Shown in pieces: positions 34,489-46,635 of a stretch of 64,000 bases of DNA. The stretch's first letter is position 1; the number at the start of each line of letters is the position of its first letter. The stretch covers positions 1,054,001 through 1,118,000 of the forward strand of contig JALRMH010000005.1 in the NCBI GenBank assembly GCA_026119935.1. Direction: 5' to 3'. The notes under the pieces were generated by a model. It searched no databases. It was not told the DNA's origin and saw nothing but the letters and a program-made list of their open reading frames with translations. This stretch comes from Endothia cerciana. Lineage: Eukaryota > Ascomycota > Sordariomycetes > Diaporthales > Cryphonectriaceae. The position numbers and the translations under genes were made by a program.

Positions 34489-35228
34489 CTAGTGTGCCAT
34501 CCGTGGAATCTGTTCCTCCTTTTCTCGATGTGATGTTTGGTTAATGCCCCACTTGTCCACCCAGAATAGCTTGCCGCCTTCCAGCCTGCTGTATTCCTCC
34601 AGCACTCCCTGCAAATCCTCGTCTCTGGGATACGTGATCCAAACGTATGACACGGCCGTGTATTCGGCGCTGCTGTCTAGTCGGACTAAACCTTTCTCGT
34701 CGAGATCATACACCACAGAAGGTCTGGCCAATGTTGTTTCTTCCCTCAAACAGACGTCGCGGCTCAGCATAAGGCACCGAATTCCTTGGGAGAAACCAAT
34801 CTGTAGGACGGCCTCAACTGTATGTTATTGATCCTGTGGTCATTGTTGCTCCTGTGACTGAAAGTTTGGCGGATGGCCAATATCCTTGTGTTGTATAAAT
34901 GGTCGGTCCCCGTGCCGGTCTCGATGAGTTCCATTTCATCCTTAGAAAGTGTATCGCATGTGTCAACGGCCTTCCGGATGGCTTTCTTCAGCGCTCTTTC
35001 GGCAGTCCCCACGCATCGTGCAAGAACATCCAGCGCTTGCTGCCCCCGGACCGCGTCCTCTTCCACAGGTTGGAGGTCCTCAGTCTGAAGCACGCAGCGG
35101 AGCAACCCGATGACAGACAAACCTGCTCTCGGCTTGCCTCTCATCGCGCTCGGGTAGCGCCGTTCGGCGTGTACAACACCTGTCCGAATATCTGTCGGTA
35201 CGTGCTGACGTACCGCCTCAAGCTCCAT
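34489..35228 (-). pseudogene. Truncated HET-domain gene
   Basis: On the minus strand, a helical N-terminal stretch (35228 to about 34830, 'ALKKAIRKAVDTCDTLSKDE') is followed, after a likely splice or frame change near 34818, by 'EAVLQIGFSQGIRCLMLS'. Then come two of the conserved HET blocks: 'YTAVSYVW' and 'FWVDKWGINQTSHREKEEQ'. The frame stops at 34489 after 'IPRMAH', so the third HET block and the rest of the domain are missing, and no continuation is seen below 34489. HET domains trigger heterokaryon-incompatibility cell death in ascomycetes. This copy cannot encode a full HET domain. Whether the left part is one exon or two is uncertain, so this is called a fragment rather than a working gene. 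Confidence 0.65.
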
Positions 35229-36019
35229 TGGCTACGACCGGAACCCGACGAGTTCGATGGTCAGATTTCTGCAACGTGGCATTTCACAGGAAAGGATCAG
35301 AATCGCTTGTATCAATAAATGAACACCCGCAGCAAACACAACCGAGACTCTCGGGCCCTAGCCTTTCGGTTCTGGCTTTTGGGTTTTAGGTCTTAGAGTC
35401 TTCAAGTATTAGTCTTTGGACATCTCTGCTATTTGATCTTCGGCCTAGGATTAAAATGAGGTTTGATTTTGTGGCTGGAAAGTGGATTGCACTGCAGGTT
35501 AATCCGTGTCGCTCGCAAGCTGAGCCAATGCTACCAGTACTCATCTTCCGCTCTAATATCAGGAACTACAGCATCAGCCCAGAAGACCAGGCAAGGGATG
35601 CAAAGCCAGCCGCAGAATCAGCCGCAGAGCCTAAGGGAGGCAGCTCAGTGAAGGCGCTGCGTATATGCTGTGAATACTATAAAAGCAAGGCAAAAAATAG
35701 GGGAAGAGAGAGAGGAGGGGAGACAGGTTGAGCAGTCTTTTCGTCTACGACATCAAGCTTCTACACTGTTATAATGCATCCCGTATGCTATATCATTTCA
35801 CTCGTGACATGAAACCCCCTGACATCCAGCTCGTTTTACCAAGTGTCTAAGCGGACGAACAATGAAGCTGTGAGCCCTAAAGCCGGGGCCGAGCTTATCC
35901 TGGCCATGCGTACTCAACACACATCCCCGCACAAGGGACCATTACCTTAAGATTTTATCCAGAACTGCAGCAGAGTGAACCCACTTCAGTTTTCTTCGTT
36001 CATTCTGGATCGTATCACA
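35229..36019. other. Intergenic, no gene seen
   Basis: About 790 bp between the HET fragment and the alpha/beta hydrolase. A 91-codon frame at 35456–35731 has no recognisable motif. Confidence 0.45.
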
Positions 36020-37034
36020 ATGTCTCAAGTGCTAAACCTCCCAGACGGCCGCAAAGTCGACTACTTCATCTCCGGCGCAGAGGGAGGCTTTCCCCTCCTC
36101 TATATCCACGGCACACCCGGATCTTACATCGTGAACCAGGACCTGCGGTCCGCCTGCGAGAAGAAGGACATTAAGCTGATCAGCCTCTCGCGCGCTGGAT
36201 ACGGTAGTTCGACCCGGAATCATGGCAGGAAGGTCGTTGATTTCGTAGCGGACATCCATGCGCTGCTCGAGCATTTAGGCCATAAGGAGTGCATCGTCGC
36301 AGGGCACAGCGGTGGCGGTTGGTTCAGACAGCGTCTCCTGAGATGAGATAGAGCTGATGCTGACGAGTCTGCGATGCACCCAGGACCTCACTCTCTAGCC
36401 AGCGCAGCCCGTCTACCGGGCTGCCTCGCTGCGCTGTGTATAAGTGGCCTAGCGCCCTTTGACGTGCAAGGGCTCGACTTTGTTGCGGGATTTGGTGAAA
36501 GCAGTGAGTTCGACCCTCCCTTCATCTCGGAGCAGGAGGTTAAGCAATCCGGATCAAGATGTTGAGGAGTTCAATGCCGCTGTTCAGGGCGAAGAGACCC
36601 TCACCGAGTTCTGCAACGCGCAGCGGCCCGAACTGCTCTCCGCCGACCCCGCGAGCCTGGTCGAAAGTATCTCTAGCCTGCTTCCGGAGGTGGACAGAAA
36701 GGCGATCCTGGAGAACGCGGGCATAGGCGAGGAGTTCGTGCAGTCGATCCGCGAGGCGCTAGGGCACAGCGTGGATGGGTGGGTGGACGACGACCTGGCG
36801 TGGGTGGTGCCTTGGGGCTTCGACCTCAGCGAGATCAATGTCCCTGTGTTGTTGTACCATGGGGATGAGGACCTGATGGTGCCACTGGCGCACGGGAAGT
36901 GGCTGATTGAGCATCTGGCCAAGGACAAGGTGAAGCCTCACCTGCTGGAAGGAGAGGGACATATTTCAATCACGCAAAGTCATCACCTGGATGCCATGCT
37001 GGATGAGGTCTTGGCCGCTGCGGGACGGCAGTGA
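36020..37034 (+). CDS. Alpha/beta hydrolase with an unresolved frame break
   Basis: ATG 36020 opens 'MSQVLNLPDGRKVDYFISG', with 'LLYIHGTPGS' (oxyanion region) and 'SLSRAGYGSS'. The elbow GHSGGG is at about residues 94–99. An intron 36318–36383 joins it to 'PHSLASAARLPGCLAAL'. The C-terminal frame gives 'VPVLLYHGDEDLMVP' (acid residue region) and 'EGEGHISI' (catalytic His), so the triad is present in sequence. The join near 36504–36544 fails: the good donor GTGAGT at 36504 gives the wrong phase with every nearby acceptor, and the only in-phase choice is a 37 nt intron with a poor donor (GTTCGA at 36508). Either a one-base indel has broken the gene or the intron is unusual. Substrate unknown; the family resembles proline iminopeptidase-type hydrolases. 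Confidence 0.7.
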
Positions 37035-40000
37035 TGGAACACATTCAATCGAGTCATGTGTTCGTCAGGATACTCACAGCCATTCCCTCCCGTTTTTGTC
37101 CACATCACGGGAGTGTTGCCTCGAGTACAGCGAGACTGCTGCTTCGACCAGCTCTTTGTTTGAGGTGCTGAGACGGTACCTGCGGTCTGCGATAAGGATG
37201 GCGCATACCGTTGGGTAATGCCCTGATATTCGCTGTAGCCTAAGGTATACATAGTGGGCTGACGCTATTAATCCACGGGGTCAGAACCCTTGCTCTGCAG
37301 GCATCTGAAATCCCATAGATAAGGGATCTCGAACTTCTAATTCGACATCCTGGTGGCTGGTCAGCGCGACGAAAATATAGAATATTCCGCGAGATGACAG
37401 GATCTCGTGGAAAGGAACATGAATGTTGACCAGTGCCCGGGCGCGTGGGAGTACCAGGGAGTAATTTGCAAAAATACGAAGTTTGAAGGCCTCCTGATAG
37501 GCGTCGCGAGGTTTAATTTTGGGAGTCGGACGTGTTCGAAAGACGACGGTCTTGATAAGGCTGTGGCAGTGTCTGCTCGTGTTCCTCCGTCGATCAGGGG
37601 TAGAAGGGGGCCACGGCGTCCACGGTCGGGTCGTCCCAGTGCGTTAGCGGCGGGCTTGAGGGCCTGTGTTGTGCTCTTGTACATAGTAAAAATAGAACAG
37701 GGCACAAGCTACGTGGGTTGCACCTTGCCCCGTTTTGAAACCCGCCTGGTCGAAACGATGGAACCGTTTGTCGGGTCCATGACCGTCCCAAGCCTATTGG
37801 CAGCCAGGACAGCGACGGAGGCCGTAGCCATTCTATCAGTCAGTGCTCCGGAGCGTCGTGACGAGCCTTGAAAGGTGCACGGGAACTAAAGACTCAGAAA
37901 CTGGCCCTGCTCTGGATCGGGGACCTCTTCCCTTGGCCTTGTGACATCCGTCGAGGGCCGCTGTTCTCCACCGCTCCGGAACTGAGAACCGGCCCACAAG
38001 CTTCTAGAACCTTTCCAGGGATCACACAGCCAGCTAGCTACCTGCCCCTGACTCCCTACTGCCCTTGGTCACCCGGACGCTTTCACGGCGTCTCTCTCCG
38101 GACGTCCTCACCCCGCAGAGCCTGGCCTCGATATGAGAGAGGGAAAAAAAATCCGGGGAAATGATAGATCTTGTGGAATGGGGATCCATGGGATCGCGTG
38201 ATACCCCGGGTCTCACACGAAAACTGGCGAAGATGGGATACGATCAAGTAAAATGGGGGTAACAGAAACGATTCGGACGTCACCAAGCCAGCACGGGCCG
38301 GACCAAAGCCAGCGGATGGGGTCAGCCCTGCCGGAAAGCCAGCGTCAAGTGGCTCAGGATGAACGTCAACTAGGAAAACTCGCGACGGCTTCTTACGTAC
38401 AATGCCCCTAGTCTTGACACATCGTGAGGTCACGTTGCCCTGATCTATTCCAGGATTCAGCATGCCAACGATGCTCCCCGCAGGACACGTCTGTCCAGAC
38501 GAGTAAACGGTGGACAATCAGTATCGATGGCGGTCAAGACGTGCTCGCCTCGAGTTACATCGCCATCAAGGTGCATGGACCTGCGGCGGCAGGAACTTGT
38601 ACGTTCCCAGACGGCATGAACTGGTACCGTGCATTGACCGACTTTCAAGGTAAGCTCCCGGGACTGCAACACTCAGCTTCAACGAGGAATCGCGGCGGAT
38701 GCTGAGACCAGACCCGAATCCTGCACAGCAATGTAGTACCGTAATCGTTCGAAGCTGCTAGGTGGGATAACCGTGTCCCCTTGTAAGACGGTGAGCACGG
38801 CTTGCTCCTACATAGTAGGTCCCTCGTATGTCGGCCGTGGCGGCGAGGCCACAATTTCGATAGTGGGTGCTCTGTACGGGGTGGGTGATGGGTCCTGTAT
38901 CCTCGGGAGCTAGAGATGAAACGGAAGCTCGAACCCGTCCATTCTGTTTCGATGAAGGATCTTCCGAAGGAAGATGGCTCACTGGCCATGGAAAAAGCCT
39001 TTCTGATCGAAAAGCCTCGAATACCCGCCTCCCCGTTGCATTGGACATGTGAAGGCCGCCCGATGGTCCACTTTTTCAGGTACCGCAGTACCCGTCGTGC
39101 AGGTGGCCCAAATCAGGCCTCAAGTACATTTTCCCGATCAAGTCTAGGCCCCGATCCGTCGCCGCTTGACTCGAGAATCTGGGGAAGACCTTTGGTCCTA
39201 GCCTGTTGCTGGCCAAGTTGAGTGTCATTCCTGCGCGTGAGTGTAGAGAAGGTCACGATGGACAGAGCCGCGAAGACGTTACCTCGTCGAGTCATGGCGC
39301 ATAAAGCTCGAGGGACTTGGATGAGACTGGCGATCGTATAAAATGGCTCAGTCACTCCCCGACACGGCAAGGTCTTTCTGTCCGAAGCAAGATATCACCC
39401 TCGAGACCAACCAACACCGATTCGACATTAAGCTTTTCTGGCCGCCTCAGATTACAGCTTAGGGTGATTCAAGTTTTGCTGGTACGTCCCCCAGGCTTTG
39501 ACTTCCTCACCTGCCCCTCGCCAAAGCACACATCAGATGTTATCGCCACCCTCGCTGGCATCTGTATTCCTCTCGGGCCATCCGACGCCTTTGTTCCCGG
39601 GGTTCGGTGGACACGCCGCCGACTTGGCAGTGCGCTGCGGCTGAATGACTTAGCTGTACTCAGCTCAGGCGTGCAAGCCTCAGGGGTTGGCGTGTTCCAG
39701 CATGGATCTCTCGGGTCACTGCCGTCGAGGAGGGCCCCCATTGGCAGCGGCTTATCTTGTACTGCATTCTTGATTGATCTTGCTGTCTTCAGGGGAATTC
39801 AACCTCGTCAGATTGGGCGATGACATCAGGGCTTACGAGGAATTGAGATGCAATGCTTTGCCAGTGTCTTCCTGTTCTTGGTTCCCTGCCGTCTCCAGGC
39901 CCCTGATCCATGCTGTGTCTTCAGACCGGTTTTTGACGGCGATAAATAGGAAGCAAGGAGCTCGAGGACGAACATCGACAACACGAAATCCGGATCCAAC

Positions 40001-41518
40001 CAAGCCTTAGCGGAACATCTCGCACTCCACTATTGACAGCTGAGCTTTTCCCACCGAGGAGACTCGACCAACAGACGGTAAGCACACTGTTGTATCTCAT
40101 TCTTAGCCCCCCCCCTGCGGCGCTGGACTTCTGGTACCTGGCGTTTTCTTATCTCTTGTGCCAGATTCTCCATTTATATCTTACCGGCCGACGAGCAGAG
40201 ATCAGCCAGCCACCTGAGGGCCTGGCCTCCTTTGTTGTCACGCATTGGTAAAGCTGCCCCACAGCTGCTCACGCAGTGAAATACATCCCCTTGGGCTCTC
40301 TCTCCTACTTCATTGCGAAACGCGATCGGCTCGGAATTGGCTGTCTCGTCCCCGGCGATCAACTGGACTCACACCCCGTCGAAGCTCGTCGTTGTCCTTG
40401 TTCCAGAAGATCCCACTCGGGCCTTTTCTCTTATACAGGCGCGTCATTCGTTCCAGCGAACCGCCGAACGAATCAGGTACGGATCAGCCGAGACAGTACG
40501 TCTAAGTTTCAAGCTTGTCCATATCAACAGCCCCGACACGAGAACCACCAGTGCTGTACACGGACGTGCGTGTCCTTATCAGACCGCGGGCTGAGACCTC
40601 AGAGCGGTGAAGAGCCGTCACCTTCCCTTTGATGCCCTCATCCTCGATAGCCCGGTCCACCAGTCCCGAAGTGGTTGCAGATGGCATTGCAGACCGCACA
40701 AGTGCGCCAAGCAGCAACATACCTCATGCCACATGGCAGTGAGCTTTCAAGATCTATGACCAAGGTCCATTCCTGTGTGCCCGGCTCACAAGATGGCGGC
40801 CCAGGTTCAGGTACCTTCGGAATACGAGATTTGATTTCCCTTTCCTATCAACAAGCCTAGAGACTAAAGCCAGTGGCCATGTTAAGTCTCGACATTGCGC
40901 GGATGTCACTTCCTCCCCATTTCAATGTACCCTCTTCAGATGCAGGTCAGACCCATAAACAAGCGAAACAAACCGCTTTTCTGCGACGGGGTCATGGTTG
41001 GCCGCTCCTTCTTGCATCACGGCAAACGGAAATAGGGTCCGGCCGTGTTTGTCGACCGCGGCGGGCTCGCTGACGGGCGTCTTTGGCCTGACCGTTTTTC
41101 ACATCTCGCATCTTGTTTTCTCTCCCATTCTGGTTTTACGAGAATGCCACAGCATGGACCTCCTATCGCGACCGCGGTATCATTAGGTACCTCCCTACAT
41201 ACCAAGGTACTGCGAACGCACAAGCCCGAGCCTAGTACTATTGATATCCCTCTTCATGCACGTCCCAACTCACAACCGTATCTGGCCCCGGGGCCCGCTG
41301 GGAGTCATGGTCTGGCGGGCTGGCCGCGGTACAAGGATGCCGTTGTCCATGAAAAAGATAAACACAGCCCTTTTTTACACACTTTATATATCACCTTGGC
41401 CTTCCCTGGCCCTCTCATGTCCTCGGACATTGCCTCTGGGTGTCGTCAGTTCCACAAGGCGCCTTCCACTCTCGTTTCAGCTTTCTTCTATCACCACATA
41501 GCTTTCTATTCTCATACC
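37035..41518. other. Long stretch without a recognisable gene, upstream of GDH2
   Basis: About 4.5 kb. Open frames are short and unlike known proteins. One stretch, about 38505–38650 on the plus strand, reads protein-like ('WTISIDGGQDVLASSYIAIK', 'CTFPDGMNWYRALTDFQG') and ends at a good donor GTAAGC, but no partner exon was found. TTTATATATC near 41383–41394, about 130 bp before the GDH2 start, could be a TATA-like element. The region probably includes a long GDH2 leader and promoter. Confidence 0.4.
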
Positions 41519-44500
41519 ATGGCGACTGATGCCCTCACCTCGCCTGTGGCGCCTGACTTGACCATCAGGACTGACCTCGAATGTTTTAGCTTCCCTACAT
41601 ACATAGATCCTTTTGACTCCTCAGACGAAACCGTCGCCGACTCGGACGACGTCATGACCATGGCTTCCACGTCGCCAGCGCCTTCAAGCCCCAGCAACAA
41701 GCTGGTTGAGAAGTTTGGGGAGGACCCTTCCCGGCATGCATCCCCCCAGCCTACTTCAGTCAGTCATGGTGTACCGACCAAGGTCAATGGCAACGGGTAT
41801 AGGGTGTTGCGGTCCGCGACAGTGGGGTACATTGCTCCTGCTTTTATTGGAAAGGCAGATCAGATGAAGGAGGGTGAGTAGTTACACGTCTAGCACGGCC
41901 TAGCCGCTTCTCTCGGAGATACTGACTTACCTCGGTTCACAGTCAAATCTTTGATTCTGAAGAATGGCTGGATCCCAGAGGATCGTGTGGAAGCGCAGAT
42001 TGCGTGGTTCTACAACGAACTGGGCATTGATGATGTTTACTTCCAGCTTGAGGTAACGTCTGTCATTGCGGACCACATCACCTCCTTATATGCTGCCAAG
42101 GTTGCCGCCTCCTCGCGCAAGGACGGACGGGAGGAGATCAGACTCGATATGGAGGCTAGGGATCATGCTATCTACATCGATACCAGCGAGCCCGGAAAGA
42201 GTGCCATAGGAGGCCCTCGTTTCGAGACCAGGTTGGAGAACAAGTACCTGGATGGCAACTTGACCGACCGTTTCCGCGTGGAGACATTCCGTTCTTCAGG
42301 GGTCCTGGGCGACAAAACCGAATCCAAGGTGTCACTGCGATGCTATTTCGTCTACCAGTGCCAGTTCGTCGAACCCAAGGCTGACCCCAACGAGACGCGC
42401 CTGGAGGTCATCAGCGACCGCATGTTCCTTGCCAAGGCCACCGACAACACAAAGCAGATGTATAAGGAGATCATTGAGGTTGCTGTCAGCCGGACCGGCC
42501 CAGTGATCGAGGTCTTCGACCACGCTGGGTCTTATGAGAAGCGCCTTGTCGTCGCCTTTCGCTCACGTACGGCTAGGGGAATGTTTAGCGCCCTCTCCGA
42601 CTTATACCACTACTATGGTGTGACGAGCTCCAGGAAATACGTCGAGCAGTTCTCAAATGGCATAACGGTCATGAGTATCTACCTTAGGCCTGCAACCAAC
42701 CTCGGCGGCGGATATCCTCCTTTCGACCAATCCATTCACCAGATCATGAAGGAGGTCTCGCTCCTCTACTGCATTCCCCAGACCAAGCTGCACTCGCTCT
42801 TTGCGTCGGGAGAATTGAGCCTTCAAGAGACTATCTACGGGCACTGCGTGTGGGTGTTCACGCAGCACTTCTTGAACCGCCTCGGCTCAGAATACGTCTC
42901 CCTGTCTGAAGCTCTGGACCCCAGGAAGAGCGCACATCAAGAAATCCTGTCCAAACTGAAGCGCAGACTGAGAACTGAGACTTTCACCCCCGACTATATC
43001 CTGGAGATCATCGCTTCATATCCTCAGCTCATCAAGACCTTGTACGCCTCGTTCGCAAACGTGCATCTCAGCGTTGGCCCTGAATTCGACCAGCACAATG
43101 TGGCCCCCACCCCAGCTACTGAGGTGATGTCTGATGGCAGGTTGAAGGAATTCATCACGAGACAGGTGTCGACAGAGCACGAAGAGATGGTCATGAACGC
43201 ATTCCGAACATTCAACAGCGCGATTCTGAAGACCAACTACTTCACGCCAACCAAGGTGGCACTCAGCTTCCGCCTGAAACCGACCTTCCTTCCTGACGTT
43301 GAATATTCCAAGCCCCTATTTGGCATGTTCCTCGTCATCTCGGCAGAGTCACGCGGTTTCCATCTTCGCTTCAAGGATGTGGCTCGTGGTGGTATCCGCA
43401 TTGTGAAGTCTCGCAGCAAGGAGGCCTATGCCATAAATGCTCGTAATATGTTTGACGAGAACTATGGCCTGGCCAGTACACAGCAGCGGAAGAACAAGGA
43501 CATTCCTGAGGGCGGCTCCAAGGGTGTGATCTTGCTGGATCCCAAGCAGCAGAATAAGGCACGGGAGGCGTTCGAGAAGTACATCGACAGTATCCTGGAT
43601 CTGCTCCTCCCCGCCGAGACGCCCGGAATCAAGAACCCTATCGTGGATCTCTACGGCAAGCAGGAAATTATCTTCATGGGTCCTGATGAGAACACTGCAG
43701 ACCTTGTCGACTGGGCAACTGAGCACGCCCGAGCTCGTGGCGCACCGTGGTGGAAGTCGTTCTTCACGGGCAAGTCTCCCAGACTGGGCGGTATCCCTCA
43801 CGATTCGTACGGCATGACAACGCTTAGCGTTCGCGAGTACGTCAAGGGTATCTACCGAAAGCTCAACCTTGACCCTGCCACGGTGGGGAAGATGCAGACA
43901 GGTGGTCCCGATGGCGACTTGGGAAGCAACGAGATCCTCCTCAGCAACGAGAAATACACCTCTATCGTCGATGGATCAGGTGTTCTCGTCGATCCAAACG
44001 GGATTAACAAGGAGGAGCTCATCCGCCTGGCCAAGCAGCGTGTCATGATCTCCGAGTTTAACATGTCCAAGCTGTCCAAGGATGGCTATCGGATCCTGTG
44101 CGACGACTCCAACATCACCCTGCCTAGCGGCGAGTTCGTGGGCAACGGTACATCCTTCCGCAACACATACCATTTGCGCGACGCCGGCTTGACGGACATG
44201 TTTGTTCCTTGCGGTGGCCGACCCGAATCGATCGACCTGGTCAGCGTCGCCAAGATCATCAAGGAGGGCAAGTCGACGATCCCGTACATCGTGGAAGGCG
44301 CCAACCTCTTCATCACACAAGACGCCAAGCTGCGCCTCGAGGAGGCCGGCTGTATCGTCTTCAAGGATGCCAGTGCGAACAAGGGCGGTGTGACATCCTC
44401 ATCGCTCGAGGTCCTCGCATCACTCAGCTTCGACGACGCTGGCTTCGTGCAGCACATGTGCCACGACGCCAAGGGTAACGCGCCCGCCTTTTACCAGTCC

Positions 44501-44972
44501 TACGTGAAGGAGGTTCAGGCCAAGATCTGCGAGAACGCCCGTCTGGAGTTCGAGGCTATCTGGCGGGAGCACGAACAGACCGGCATCCCCCGCTCAGTCC
44601 TGTCCGACAAGCTGTCCGTTGCGATCACCACGCTCGACGAGGAGCTGCAGCAGAGCGACTTGTGGAGGAACCAGCGGATCCGTAAGGCTGTGCTCAGGGA
44701 CGCGCTCCCGCAGTTGTTGCTCGACAAGATTGGTCTCGACACCATCATCAAGAGGGTGCCTGATGCGTACCTCTGCGCCATCTTCGGCTCGTACCTGGCT
44801 AGTCGATTTGTGTATGAGTTTGGTAGCCAGCCGAGCCAGTTTGCTTTCTATGATTTGTGAGTTTCCTCGCCTGTTTCCCTCACGAGGTTAGACACTCCCC
44901 CGGTAGTGGGCAAATGCTAACAGTTCTCGATATAGCATGTCGAAGAGGATGTCCAAGATCGCAATGAGTTAG
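41519..44972 (+). CDS. GDH2: NAD-specific glutamate dehydrogenase
   Basis: Exons 41519–41873, 41943–44856 and 44936–44972, about 1101 residues. The last exon adds only 'FMSKRMSKIAMS'. This is the large (about 115 kDa) NAD-dependent GDH of fungi. Residues 1–120 are a variable N-terminus. The long N-terminal regulatory region follows ('GWIPEDRVEAQIAWFYNELG'). The catalytic core carries 'DVARGGIRIVKSR', the lysine-containing 'NKDIPEGGSKGVILLD', the dinucleotide-fold 'TGGPDGDLGSNEI', and 'VEGANLFITQDAKLRLEEAG' with 'DASANKGGVTSSSLE'. The enzyme oxidises glutamate to 2-oxoglutarate and ammonium, and is used when amino acids serve as carbon source; expression is normally repressed by glucose. Start chosen at the ATG just before the first conserved block. 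Confidence 0.96.
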
Positions 44973-46635
44973 ATCAGTAAACACAGCAATTCGAGGGGGG
45001 GGGGGGAGATCGGTGCAATCGCGGAAACGGAAAATAGCTATAGAACGGACGGAAAAGGTCATTCCTTCAGCCCGTCGGCCGAAACGGTGCAGACCGGAGA
45101 TTCTACAGACGCAGGCGAGGTGACGCCGCTGAGCGTATTTGAACCTGTCTTTTTGGATCGAGGTTGAGACAAACGGGGCTTCTTCTTGGTTTATTTTCTC
45201 GGTGTTATCGCGGAGTACTGTGGTTGGGTTCTTACTAGACTGGGCGTGTGTGGTGTGGTGTATGCACGCGCTGCGTGCGCTCCATGCTCTGCGTCTCTTC
45301 CGGCTGTGCCCTTGTGCGGTCAAGGAACAATGAAAACCGGTTGACTATCCTTCATTTATCAACTCCAGTTCATAATGTGCAAGTGAGTTGTAAACCGCAC
45401 ACGGCCAGAGCAATCCTTCTGGGATAAGGACGCCTGTGATACAATACTTTGTCCGGGTGGAGGTGTATATATAGCATGGCCCTCAGGGCCTCAGCTGCCG
45501 GGAGGCGCCGCCGGGCTGGGAGACGGAGGCTACGATGCCACGACGACAGGAGACGGGCTCTGATGCTGCTCGCTCCCAGAGCCGGAATCGATGAGGCCAA
45601 GCACATCCGGAGTGGTCTCAGGCTGCGAGCTCGATCCGCCCAGGACCCTCCCGACTGACCTGTAGACCTCGAGTGTTAACAGCCGAGGCTGCTTGTTTAT
45701 TGATTCGGCGGGCAGGCGTCGTGAGAGAGGACCTCCTTGCGCCACGAATAGGCATTGGCGAACCGTAGACGTGGGAATTTCGTCGGCGTACTCTTCTAGC
45801 CTGAGATTTGTTGACCCCGAAGCAAAGGCAAATTGTTCTACGGTGATGGTGGCCAACACCAATCTTTCCCACTTCAAATCTCTTGGCCATTTTTATTCCC
45901 TCTAAGCCTAGTACTGCTAAAGTGAAACTGCCAGTGACTCATTCTGGCCGTGAGCCATGTTGAACCGAAGAGTTGACAACTGGAATACGATTCTGGATGT
46001 CGAGGTCAAGCTCAAGGTTGCCTCCTCTGGGGGCCGCAGCAGCTGAAGTAGGACTTGGGCTATAACGGCTCGACGGAAATGATCGACCCAAGCTTACAGG
46101 GTCCCATTTGGGCTCACTGGACCTCAGCACGTCAAGCATATCCCTTTAGGGACCAATATCGTTGCAGGCGTCATCATCATATGTCTTAGAATGAGAAGGT
46201 AATCTGCAGAGTGACACCTCCTTGGACCCCGAGATAGGCACTATGCTTTAGCTGGTGTAACTGACACATATGGATATGTTGGGGGCGATAGGTGTGCAGT
46301 GTCGCCAGCTGGAAACAGGTCATTTCGCAAGGAGGCGAGTAGAAACATGTTGGGTAATGATGGACAAAACTGATCTATGGAAGGTCCATAGGAGTCAACA
46401 TGCAGCTAGGCATTATGAGCCAAGAAATCGTGGGCAAGGCTGTTAAAAGGTGAAGCATGCCCATATAAAGGGAGCAATTCAAAGCTGCAAATTGGAATAT
46501 CCTTTTGTACGTATTGCGCCAGATCAACTCGGAAGCGCTGGGAGTCGTCTTCTCTGGAGTTAGCAGAACTCCGTTTTTTCAGGCCCGCCGAGACAGCTTT
46601 CAGCAATTATCATTACCTTGAAGGCCCTAATCGCT
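44973..46635. other. Intergenic, no gene seen
   Basis: 1.66 kb between GDH2 and the membrane-protein pseudogene. It holds the GDH2 3' region, with G12 at 44995–45006 just after the stop. Short frames on both strands around 45450–45890 overlap each other and have no recognisable sequence. Confidence 0.45.
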
